Shown here piece by piece: positions 8,650-15,949 of a stretch of 64,000 nt of DNA. The notes under the pieces were generated by a model. It searched no databases. It saw nothing but the letters and a program-made list of their open reading frames with translations, and was not told where the DNA came from. The position numbers were made by a program, and so were the translations under genes. Source of the DNA: Stutzerimonas kirkiae (lineage in GTDB: Bacteria > Pseudomonadota > Gammaproteobacteria > Pseudomonadales > Pseudomonadaceae); the NCBI RefSeq assembly GCF_004327335.1, contig NZ_QJUO01000014.1, positions 37,357-101,356 on the forward strand. Direction: 5' to 3'. Each line of letters opens with the position of its first letter. Positions within the stretch are counted from its first letter, which is position 1.

Positions 8650-8749
8650 CGGCAAGCGGCAAGCGGCAAGCGGCAAGCGGCAAGCGGCAAGAAGAGCATC
8701 CCACCAATCATCGAGGGCACTTGCGCTTTTACTTGCCGCTTGCCGCTTA
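8650..8749. repeat. Heptamer array (CGGCAAG) with inverted partner
   Basis: Six tandem CGGCAAG units (8650-8691) start six bases after the exporter stop codon. Two units of the complement, CTTGCCG, sit at 8732-8745, so transcripts across the region can fold into a long hairpin with a 40-base loop. It lies between convergent genes (exporter and M48 protease) and could act as a bidirectional 3' end structure. Confidence 0.9.
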
Positions 8750-8764
8750 GGGCTTGTGGCTGCC

Positions 8765-9580
8765 CTATCGCTTCTTGCTCGCCTCGTACAGCGGCATGAC
8801 TTTCGGAATCGTCGTCTGCAAGGTTTCCGTACGGTTTGCCGGAGAGGGATGGGTGCTCATGAATTCGGGGGTGGAGCTACCGCCCGCCGCCGCCATCTTC
8901 TGCCACAGCGTCACCGCCGCGTTCGGATCGTAGCCGGCTCGCGCGGACAACTCCAGGCCGATCAGGTCAGCCTCGTTCTCGTTGCTACGGCTGTTGGGCA
9001 GCGTCATCAGGTATTGCACGCCCACGTTCGCCAGTTGCAGGCTGCCATCGCCGATCCCGAAGGCGGCCCCCAACTGGTTGGCCATCTGCAGGCCATAGGC
9101 CTTGCTCATGGCCTCGCGCCCATGCTCGCGCAGGGCGTGGGCGATTTCATGGCCCATGACCGCGGCGATCTCGTCGTCGGTCAGCTTCAACTGCTCGATC
9201 AGGCCGCTGTAGAAAATGATCTTGCCGCCCGGGCCGCAGTTGGCATTCAACTCCGGGCTGTCGATGACATTGACCTGCCAGTCCCACTGGCTGGCATCGG
9301 CACGGAAGGCCGGGACCTCGGCGATCAGGCGCCTGGCGATGCCATCCACGCGTTTGGTCAGGGCGTCGTTCTTCTTCAACAGGCCCTTCTTCGAGGCTTC
9401 GGCCAGGGTCTCCTGGTACGACTCGGCGTACATCTGGTTGACCTGCTCGGTCGACACCATGCTGAACATGTACTGCTTACGCTCCACGCCAACCGAACCA
9501 CCCGAGGTGGTGTTGACCGCCTGGCAGCCCACCAGCAATGCAGCGCCGACCAGAAGGGGCAGGGACTGAGGTTTACGCAT
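8765..9580 (-). CDS. M48-family zinc metalloprotease lipoprotein (LoiP/BepA-like)
   Basis: 271 residues. N terminus is a lipoprotein signal with lipobox LVGC (Cys19), so the protein is probably anchored in the outer or inner membrane facing the periplasm. The catalytic zinc motif is HEIAH (His144, Glu145, His148) and the third ligand sits in the downstream NENEADLIGLEL motif (about residue 203), the standard M48 pattern. Short compared with BepA because it lacks the C-terminal TPR region, so LoiP-type envelope quality-control protease is the better comparison. Transcribed in the same direction as the SRAP gene 66 bases upstream. Confidence 0.9.
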   Translation of the reverse strand: MRKPQSLPLLVGAALLVGCQAVNTTSGGSVGVERKQYMFSMVSTEQVNQMYAESYQETLAEASKKGLLKKNDALTKRVDGIARRLIAEVPAFRADASQWDWQVNVIDSPELNANCGPGGKIIFYSGLIEQLKLTDDEIAAVMGHEIAHALREHGREAMSKAYGLQMANQLGAAFGIGDGSLQLANVGVQYLMTLPNSRSNENEADLIGLELSARAGYDPNAAVTLWQKMAAAGGSSTPEFMSTHPSPANRTETLQTTIPKVMPLYEASKKR

Positions 9581-9646
9581 GACACATCTCCAGTGAAGTC
9601 CGCGCTGTATCCTATGGGCTGTTGGCGCGCTATCGCAAGACCATCT

Positions 9647-10264
9647 TCAGGCCGGGGTCAGGCATTCCGGCGCATCCAGGCCGGGGTCGTTGACCAGGGC
9701 CGCCAGGGCTCGCTCGCGCAGGGCCGGCAGCGGCCCCGCGAGCAGGGCCTGGAGCTGCGCCAGGCTCGCATCGGGCCGCAGCCAGAGCCGCTGCTGCGCT
9801 TCATCGAGGATCAGTGGCCGCCGCTGCCCAGCCACCTGCAGGGTGACCACCGCCGTACTCAGGTACTCGCACCCTTCGACCGGGTAGGCTTCCCACAGCG
9901 CGGCGAAATACATGATCGACGCCTCATTGGTCATCCAGTACGGCCGCTTGCGCACATTCCCGCGCCATTCATAGAAGCCATTGGCGGGCAGGAGCCCGCG
10001 GCGCATCCGGAACGCCTCGCGAAACATCGGCTGCTCGGCCAGGGTTTCCGCCCGCGCCTGGGCCGGCGTCCTGGAGAAGTCGGTGAGCCAGGACGGTGTC
10101 AGCCCCCAACGAACGGCGTCGAGCCGCCGGCCATCCTCCTGCGCGCGCGCGAGCAGCACACTGGCACCGGGTGCCAGGCTCCAGTGCGGCGCCTGCTCCG
10201 GGGGGAATCCGGGCAGGCGGGCGAACTCGGGCCCCCAACGGAACAACGCATAACGACCGCACAT
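9647..10264 (-). CDS. SRAP-domain protein (YedK/HMCES family), divergent active site
   Basis: 205 residues starting MCGRYALFRW. The start is fixed by the family rule that Cys2 becomes the N-terminal nucleophile that crosslinks to abasic sites in single-stranded DNA, protecting them during replication. The core motif ANGFYEW (catalytic Glu) is present. Two usually conserved positions differ: the NARxET motif reads QARAET, and the segment that normally contains the active-site His before R-M-P-V-I-L reads AGQRRPLIL with no His. It may still form the thiazolidine crosslink but reverse it poorly. A longer upstream frame exists but adds no family similarity. Confidence 0.85.
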   Translation of the reverse strand: MCGRYALFRWGPEFARLPGFPPEQAPHWSLAPGASVLLARAQEDGRRLDAVRWGLTPSWLTDFSRTPAQARAETLAEQPMFREAFRMRRGLLPANGFYEWRGNVRKRPYWMTNEASIMYFAALWEAYPVEGCEYLSTAVVTLQVAGQRRPLILDEAQQRLWLRPDASLAQLQALLAGPLPALRERALAALVNDPGLDAPECLTPA

Positions 10265-10390
10265 GCAACACCTACTGGAAACAGGACAGGACCCGCCGGG
10301 ACGACTGGCGCTGCATTGTACCTGCCGGAGGGTTGCGGGACCTTTATAAGAATCCGCGCCCCCTCTGCCGCGCATCGACCAGGGCGCTTC

Positions 10391-11332
10391 TCACTGGCCG
10401 CTTGCCGGAACCTGCAATGTACGCTCATGCGCGGGCGCATACCTGCCGAGCAGATGCTCCAGGAACCGCCCACCCACGGCGGGCCTGAAATGAGTCGCAT
10501 CGACCCACAGCGCATCGTCCAGCAAATCCTCCCACCGATAGACCGATGTGTAGGACTCCAGCGGAAACCGCCTGTGCTGGCGTAGGCGCTCCACCGCCTC
10601 CATCAGCCTGTCCGCGTCGTCCATCGAGAACAGATCCGGGTGGACGGGGGCAAAGAAAAAGACCACCCGTTCGCCATTGTCCGGGAGGGCCGCTTCGATC
10701 ATATCCAGCGTCCGGGCAATTGCAGGGGCATTGGCGAGCCCATCCTGGTACTGCGAATAACGGAGCCGGTCGATGTCCCGTACGCCCCTGAATCCGGGGG
10801 CATTGCCACTGTCGGTATTCCCCTGGCAGGCCAGCAGCGATTGGCTTGTGCGCAGTACTGTCAATGAGCGCCAGAACCTTCTGAGGCTGGTATGGCGAAC
10901 CCAGGCCTGTTCGGACGGCGCAACCTGGCGGCTATCGTCCTTCCCGGTAATCTCGATGAACAGCGTCTGGTACTGCCCCTGCGCCATGGCGGCCCGGGCA
11001 AAAAGCAGCGCCCGGTTCGGCCCCAACCCCGACATCGCGGTTTTCAGCACGGCCGGATGCCGGCAGGTATCGAACCCGCGCATGACATGGGAAGTACCGA
11101 TGAGCAGAGCGCTGGCCCGCCCCTCGCCGATACGCTGCAGAATCACCCGCTCCTCCAGGGAAAAGTCCAGCCCGGGCCGGGAGCCGGTCAGTGGCAGCGG
11201 CGCATCGACGGGGGGCTCCTGGTACATGCCGCGCGCATTCACATAGACATTGAACAGCGTGATCGCCAGCAGCGAACAGGCCGCCAGCACCAGGGCCAGC
11301 ACCAGGTAGCCCGCCCTACCGGTTGTAGACAT
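10391..11332 (-). CDS. Membrane-anchored SGNH-like protein (DltD-like partner of MBOAT)
   Basis: 313 residues, last gene of the six-gene operon. One N-terminal transmembrane segment (about residues 8-30) with the rest outside the cytoplasm. SGNH-hydrolase landmarks are visible: block I LLIGTSHVMRGFDT with candidate nucleophile Ser81, and block V VDATHF with Asp278 and His281. I start at MSTTGRAGYLV, which overlaps the end of the MBOAT gene by 17 bases; a longer frame to 11446 would run deep into that gene. In Dlt and alginate/peptidoglycan O-acetylation systems an SGNH-like protein (DltD, AlgX/AlgJ, PatB) pairs with the MBOAT channel and helps deliver the acyl group. Here that role is inferred from fold, topology and operon position. 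Confidence 0.8.
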   Translation of the reverse strand: MSTTGRAGYLVLALVLAACSLLAITLFNVYVNARGMYQEPPVDAPLPLTGSRPGLDFSLEERVILQRIGEGRASALLIGTSHVMRGFDTCRHPAVLKTAMSGLGPNRALLFARAAMAQGQYQTLFIEITGKDDSRQVAPSEQAWVRHTSLRRFWRSLTVLRTSQSLLACQGNTDSGNAPGFRGVRDIDRLRYSQYQDGLANAPAIARTLDMIEAALPDNGERVVFFFAPVHPDLFSMDDADRLMEAVERLRQHRRFPLESYTSVYRWEDLLDDALWVDATHFRPAVGGRFLEHLLGRYAPAHERTLQVPASGQ

Positions 11333-12848
11333 AGAGATCACCGCTGCTCGACAGGGAGACTGCCAGGAACAGCAACCCGCCCAGGGCAATCGCATATGCC
11401 GGGCCATACCGCCAGCGACAGCGCGGGACGCCGGAAGCGGCATCATCGATGAGCCCGAACAGTTGCATGGTATTGGGCATCAGGAAAACAGCCGCCGTAC
11501 AGACCAGGATATGCAGTGCACTGAAGCCAGGCGGCCACCCGGGTATTATCAGGGCCGTGGACAGGCTCGGGAAAAACCCTGAAAAGGACAGCCCGTCGCT
11601 CGGCAAGAAGCGACCGAATACCTCGAGCCGCGGGCTCAGCGAGAACGTGGCGCCCTCGGCAACCGACCGCATGACCAGTTGCCGCAGGTCCAGCGACGGG
11701 TGCGTGAAGGCCAGCGCGCAGTAGCCGATGATTGCCAGCAGCAGCAGGCGTCCGGTAACAGCCGCCAGCATCCGCAGCGGCAACGGCCAATTGCCCTGCC
11801 GGAACAGCGGCACCTGTTTGCCCAGCTCGATCAGTACCAGCAGGCAGGCCACGCCAAGGCTGAGCGCCACACCCTGCGGGCCGGTGACGTGCCACAGCCC
11901 GACGAACAGGTACACCAGAAAAAGCGCACCGGCCCAACCCAGCAGATAGCGCCAGTGCGTATCCCGCAGCGGGTTGTTGCGCAACACTCGAAATGCCGGC
12001 GTGAAAATGTAATGGCGGGCGAAGGCCATGAAGCTCATGTGCCAGCGGGCGATATAGTCGACGGCACTGGTGGCCTTGAACGGCGAGTTGAAGTTGATGG
12101 GCAAGCGTATGGCAAACGCCAGGCCCATGCCGATCGCCATGTCCGAATAGGCGGAAAAGACGAAATAGAACCACAGCACCTTGCCCCATAACACATAGCC
12201 AAGCTCGGTCAGGGTCAGGCTGACGCCCTGTTCCGCCGCCAGCAGCAGTTGATCGCTGGTCACCCCCAGGGGCTCGGCCAGCAGTACCGCCTTGGCCAGG
12301 CCGAAGACGAACAGGCTGACACCCTGGTTCAACCCTTCCCGGCTGACGGCATGTGCCGGGTTGGCATCCAGTTGTGCCTGCATGTCCCTGAAGCAGATGA
12401 TCGGGCCCGCCATCACCGAAGCGAAAAAGAAAGAGAAGAACAGGTAGTCCTTCAGACTGATGGCGCGCCCCTCCATCGCCGGGGCATCCAGGATCGCCGT
12501 GCACTGCTGCAACGCATAGAAGGCCAGACCGAGCGGTAGCAGCGCAAAGACACCTTCATCGCCCGCCTGCCACTTGCAATAGACCAGCGGCAGCAGGCTG
12601 ATGCCCAGGCCGAGCGCGCGCATCGCCAATGCCGGCCCAGCGGACCTGGGCATCCTGCGGATGATCTGGTAATTGAGCCCGGTGACCGCCAGCAGGATGC
12701 AGAACGAGCGGAAATCAGCCAGTGCCAGAAACAGCATGGAAGCCACTGCCAGCCAGAGCCGCGCCTGCCCCGGGGCGGCACCGCGGACGAAGCGGAAACC
12801 GAGCCAGATCAGCGGGAAGGACAGCAGATAGAAATAGAAGAGTGGCAC
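11316..12848 (-). CDS. MBOAT-family membrane-bound O-acyltransferase
   Basis: 510-residue polytopic inner-membrane protein with about a dozen hydrophobic segments. Family signatures are clear: WFYFVFSAYSDMAIGMGLAF, INFNSPFKATSAVDYIARWH, and the catalytic His in VGLWHVTGPQG (the usual GLWHG region, slightly altered). MBOAT proteins such as AlgI and DltB pass acyl groups from a cytoplasmic donor, in DltB from a carrier protein, to an acceptor outside the membrane. The gene starts 10 bases after the carbamoyltransferase stop and overlaps the SGNH-like gene. The carrier protein three genes upstream makes DltB-like use of an acyl-ACP donor the most economical hypothesis. Confidence 0.92.
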   Translation of the reverse strand: MPLFYFYLLSFPLIWLGFRFVRGAAPGQARLWLAVASMLFLALADFRSFCILLAVTGLNYQIIRRMPRSAGPALAMRALGLGISLLPLVYCKWQAGDEGVFALLPLGLAFYALQQCTAILDAPAMEGRAISLKDYLFFSFFFASVMAGPIICFRDMQAQLDANPAHAVSREGLNQGVSLFVFGLAKAVLLAEPLGVTSDQLLLAAEQGVSLTLTELGYVLWGKVLWFYFVFSAYSDMAIGMGLAFAIRLPINFNSPFKATSAVDYIARWHMSFMAFARHYIFTPAFRVLRNNPLRDTHWRYLLGWAGALFLVYLFVGLWHVTGPQGVALSLGVACLLVLIELGKQVPLFRQGNWPLPLRMLAAVTGRLLLLAIIGYCALAFTHPSLDLRQLVMRSVAEGATFSLSPRLEVFGRFLPSDGLSFSGFFPSLSTALIIPGWPPGFSALHILVCTAAVFLMPNTMQLFGLIDDAASGVPRCRWRYGPAYAIALGGLLFLAVSLSSSGDLYVYNR

Positions 12849-12858
12849 GATACGAATC

Positions 12859-14547
12859 CTACCGCCGCGTCTTTTCGAGATAGGTATCGTTCAGCAGGAC
12901 GGCATCCAGGTCCGTGCTCATCAGCACGGCGATCGCATCGTGCGCCGTATGCACGATGGGCTTGCCCATCACGTTGAAGCTGGTATTCAGGATCACCGGT
13001 ACGCCGGCCTCCTGCTGAAAGGCATGCAGCAATGCATGCAACCAGGGCGCCACCTGGGGATCGACGGTCTGCAGCCGGCCCGTACCATCCTGGTGCACCA
13101 CGGCCGGTACGCGCTGCCGAACCGGCTCTCGCCACTTCAAGGCAAAGGACATATAGGGCGAAGGCCGCGCCTGCTCGAACCAGGCATCGGCCAGCTCCAG
13201 GGGAATGGCCGGCGCGAACGGGCGATAGGCTTCCCGCCCCTTGACGATGCCGTTGATCCTGGCCTTCATCGCAGGGCTCCTGGGGTCCGCCAGGATCGAG
13301 CGATTACCCAGCGCCCGGGGACCGAACTCGGCCCGCCCGCGGGCCACACCGATCACCTTGCCTTCGGCCAGCCGACGGGCCACGAAACCGGCGCTGTCTT
13401 CACCCAGGGTGACGCAGTGCAAACCCGAGTACCTGGCCAGTGCCTCGACATCGGCCTGCCTGATGAGCGCCCCCAGGTAGGCCGACGCCTGCCCATGCGG
13501 CAAGCCCTGTCCCGGGTGATCCTGCCCCCAGGCCAGCAGCGCCGCGCCGACGGCATTGCCATCATCGGCCGGCGCCGAGGGCACATGCACCGCGACAAAG
13601 CCATGCCGGTGCTGGATGCTGCCGTTGTACAGCGAGTTGAGCGCACAGCCGCCGCTCAGGATCAACCGCTCGCCCTGCTCGGGATACTGCCGACGGATGG
13701 TTTCCAGCAACTGATCCGCCAGCCGCTGGAAAACCAGTTGGCTGGTGCTGGCCAGCATGGCCCGGCTCGACAGCGGATCGCCCGCACTCCAGGCATGGCG
13801 CCTGATCTCTTCGATGCGGGCCTGCAGCGTCTCGCTCTGTGCCAGCCGCAGCCGCCCCTCTTCGATCACCAGCAGGCTGGCGATCTTTTCCGCCAGCACC
13901 TGGTCCGCCTCGCCACAGGCCGCCAGCCCCATGACTTTCCATTCCTCGCCATGGCGCGCACTGAAGCCGCAGAGTTCGGTCAGCCAGCCATAGAGCGCCC
14001 CGAGGCTGCCAGGCCCCCAGGAGCGCCACAAGCGCTGCAGCCGTCCATCCCTGGCCTCGAACAGGCTGGCCGCCCCTACCTCGCCCTCGCCGTCGAGCAC
14101 CAGGCACAGCCCATCGGCGAAGGGCGAGGAGTAGAGTGCATTGGCCGCGTGGCATTGATGGTGGTCGAAATGCCGGATCGGCTGCTGCAGGCGCTCGCCC
14201 AGCAGCAGCCGGCAGTGACTGCCGGCGCGTGTCTGGCTCAACCCCTGCAACTGGCGGATCCATTCGCCAAAGGCGCCCGGCAGCAGGCTATCGCAGACCT
14301 GCACCGGCAAGTCCTCCTTGGCGCCCCTCCAACTGGTGGCCAGCACATATTCCGCATCGGCATCGTCGACGACGGCGGCCAGTGTCGCCTCCAGATGACT
14401 CACATGGTCGGGCAGGATGCCCCAGGCCCGCTTGTCCTGGAGGAAGCGCTCCGTCGCTTCGGCGAACAGCACCACGCCCCGGCTGTCGACGATACTGAAG
14501 GCCGGATCATGGCCCGAAGTGGACAGCCCCAGGTAGTAGCGACTCAT
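12859..14547 (-). CDS. Carbamoyltransferase, NodU/CmcH/TobZ family
   Basis: 562 residues, normal for the family. The N-terminal Kae1-like domain has the metal/ATP motif FDHHQCHAANALYSSPF and the nucleotide-binding segments LDGEGEVGAASLF and LSGGCALNSLYNG; the C-terminal YrdC-like half shows FGPRALGNRSILADPRS and VPVILNTSFNVMGKPIVHT. These enzymes make carbamoyl-adenylate from carbamoyl phosphate and ATP and transfer the carbamoyl group to a hydroxyl of an antibiotic, Nod factor or sugar. The ATG overlaps the ACP stop (ATGA, four bases). In this operon the acceptor could be a hydroxyl on the ACP-bound acyl group, possibly one made by the P450, or on the final glycan; this is inference. Confidence 0.94.
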   Translation of the reverse strand: MSRYYLGLSTSGHDPAFSIVDSRGVVLFAEATERFLQDKRAWGILPDHVSHLEATLAAVVDDADAEYVLATSWRGAKEDLPVQVCDSLLPGAFGEWIRQLQGLSQTRAGSHCRLLLGERLQQPIRHFDHHQCHAANALYSSPFADGLCLVLDGEGEVGAASLFEARDGRLQRLWRSWGPGSLGALYGWLTELCGFSARHGEEWKVMGLAACGEADQVLAEKIASLLVIEEGRLRLAQSETLQARIEEIRRHAWSAGDPLSSRAMLASTSQLVFQRLADQLLETIRRQYPEQGERLILSGGCALNSLYNGSIQHRHGFVAVHVPSAPADDGNAVGAALLAWGQDHPGQGLPHGQASAYLGALIRQADVEALARYSGLHCVTLGEDSAGFVARRLAEGKVIGVARGRAEFGPRALGNRSILADPRSPAMKARINGIVKGREAYRPFAPAIPLELADAWFEQARPSPYMSFALKWREPVRQRVPAVVHQDGTGRLQTVDPQVAPWLHALLHAFQQEAGVPVILNTSFNVMGKPIVHTAHDAIAVLMSTDLDAVLLNDTYLEKTRR

Positions 14548-14795
14548 GCAGCGACCGCTTGCCTGACCAGCGCATCGGCCACCTCGCCCGCGGTCTGGTA
14601 TTCGAACATCAGGGACGGCTCGACCTCGATGGCGAATTTGTCCTCCAGGTGGCCGCAGATCAACACGGCGCGCAAGGAGTCCACTCCGGCATCGACCAGG
14701 CGTGTATCCGCCCGCAACGGCGCCCTGGGGCTTTTGGTCAGTTCCGCCACGCGATCCAGGATGAACTCGGCCACCAGGTTTTTTTCCAGTTTCAT
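14544..14795 (-). CDS. Acyl carrier protein
   Basis: 83-residue stand-alone carrier protein. The phosphopantetheine attachment motif DAGVDSLRAV places the modified serine at residue 40, and the helix pattern (LVAEFILDRVAELT ... FAIEVEPSLMFEYQTAGEVA) is that of ACP/PCP domains. It overlaps the P450 gene upstream and the carbamoyltransferase gene downstream by four bases each, so the three proteins are translationally coupled. It is the obvious acceptor for the acyl-AMP ligase of the same operon and is the counterpart of DltC if the Dlt analogy holds. It is not the fatty-acid synthase acpP, which differs in sequence and context. Confidence 0.93.
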   Translation of the reverse strand: MKLEKNLVAEFILDRVAELTKSPRAPLRADTRLVDAGVDSLRAVLICGHLEDKFAIEVEPSLMFEYQTAGEVADALVRQAVAA

Positions 14796-15874
14796 GCGCG
14801 TCCTCTCACTACCAATGTACCGAGTGCATTGGCGATATGGTTGTTGATATCCAGTTCCTTGCGGACTAGCGTCAGATGCCCGAAGCGGCCCAGCAGCCGG
14901 GGAATCAGGGCAGCGATGATGAACTTCGACATGACCGCGCCCAGGCAGTAGTGCGCGCCGTGACCGAAGCTGAAACTGCGAAGGGCCGTGCCCGAGTCGG
15001 CAGCCGGTAGCAGCACCGCCTGCTCGATGTCGATCATTACCGTATCGCCCCTGCCGATGCTCAGATCACCCATCCTGCAGTCCTCCAGCGCCACGCGGTG
15101 CACATAATGGGGTGCCACGGCCCCATGGATATGGGAAGCGATATCCTCGATAAAGCGGTCGGCATCGAAGGGGGAGGGTGTTGGCCGCTCGCACAGTCGC
15201 AGGATCACGTTGGCGACGGTCTGCGCCAGGGGCGCCATGGCGGCATACAAGGTCACGGCCAGCGCCATCCGGCCTTCCAGGCTCAAGGGCGACTGCGCAT
15301 CGGCCAGCAGTCGCGGCAGTACCCCGTCGGCGCATGCGTGGCCAGAACCCACGCCGCTCGCGACCTTGTCCAGCAGCCAGCCCAGTTCCTCGTTCATCCT
15401 GCGCAGCCGGCTCAATGACTGCATGGGTTCGACCAGGCGCTGCAAGCCCATCACCAGCACATCGAAACGCTCGTCCTCGATGAAGGCCAGCCCGAGTATC
15501 GGCTTGGCCACCCGGGTGAAAATCCGTGCGCCGACGGCGGACACCACCTCGAACTCCGGTACGTCGAGCGCATCGACGATACCTTGTAGCTCATCGAGGA
15601 TGAACGGCTCCCAGCGCTTGAGTGCGCGATGGCTGAAATACTGGCTGGCGATGCCGCGGAGGGTCTTGTGCTGCGCCCCTTCGAGAAAGAAGGGCGAGTG
15701 CTCGACGAACAGCCGCAGATAGCGGAAAGAACCGGCCTGCCCATGCTGCTCCAGCCTCTCCAGAAAACCGCCCAGGTCCGGCACGATAAAGCGGGGATCG
15801 GACAGAAATGGCAGGGCCGCCTCATAATCCTCGACGATATGCACCCGGGCATTGCCATCGAACTTGCCTTTCAA
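14792..15874 (-). CDS. Cytochrome P450, short and lacking ExxR and acid-alcohol motifs
   Basis: 360 residues, about 40 shorter than usual bacterial P450s. The heme-thiolate loop is intact: SFGHGAHYCLGAVMSK with Cys310. In contrast the K helix, where ExxR is expected, reads FIEDIASHIHGAV (residues 241-253) with no arginine at the needed place, and the I helix reads LYAAMAPLAQTVAN (209-222) in place of the usual AGxET/DT, so the acid-alcohol pair for oxygen activation is missing. The flanking element VHRVALEDCRMGDLSIGRGD is normal P450, so the alignment is secure. Such changes occur in P450s with peroxide-type or non-oxygenase chemistry. With an ACP next door, the substrate is likely acyl-ACP. 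Confidence 0.9.
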   Translation of the reverse strand: MKGKFDGNARVHIVEDYEAALPFLSDPRFIVPDLGGFLERLEQHGQAGSFRYLRLFVEHSPFFLEGAQHKTLRGIASQYFSHRALKRWEPFILDELQGIVDALDVPEFEVVSAVGARIFTRVAKPILGLAFIEDERFDVLVMGLQRLVEPMQSLSRLRRMNEELGWLLDKVASGVGSGHACADGVLPRLLADAQSPLSLEGRMALAVTLYAAMAPLAQTVANVILRLCERPTPSPFDADRFIEDIASHIHGAVAPHYVHRVALEDCRMGDLSIGRGDTVMIDIEQAVLLPAADSGTALRSFSFGHGAHYCLGAVMSKFIIAALIPRLLGRFGHLTLVRKELDINNHIANALGTLVVRGRA

Positions 15875-15949
15875 GGTCGCACTCCCCTATTCGACACAGG
15901 CAGTCGGAAGATGGCCCTGCCTCTGGGCGAAAGCCGCGGCAAGCGCCGG

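Noticed and set aside
8612..10585. Plus-strand open frame of 657 codons
   Set aside because: It runs antisense to the M48 protease and SRAP genes and through a heptamer array; both opposing genes have complete active-site motifs.
10391..12848. Alginate-type O-acetylation pair (AlgI/AlgJ)
   Set aside because: No alginate genes are nearby and the linked ligase and carrier protein point to an acyl-ACP donor rather than acetyl-CoA; the MBOAT/SGNH similarity alone does not decide the substrate.
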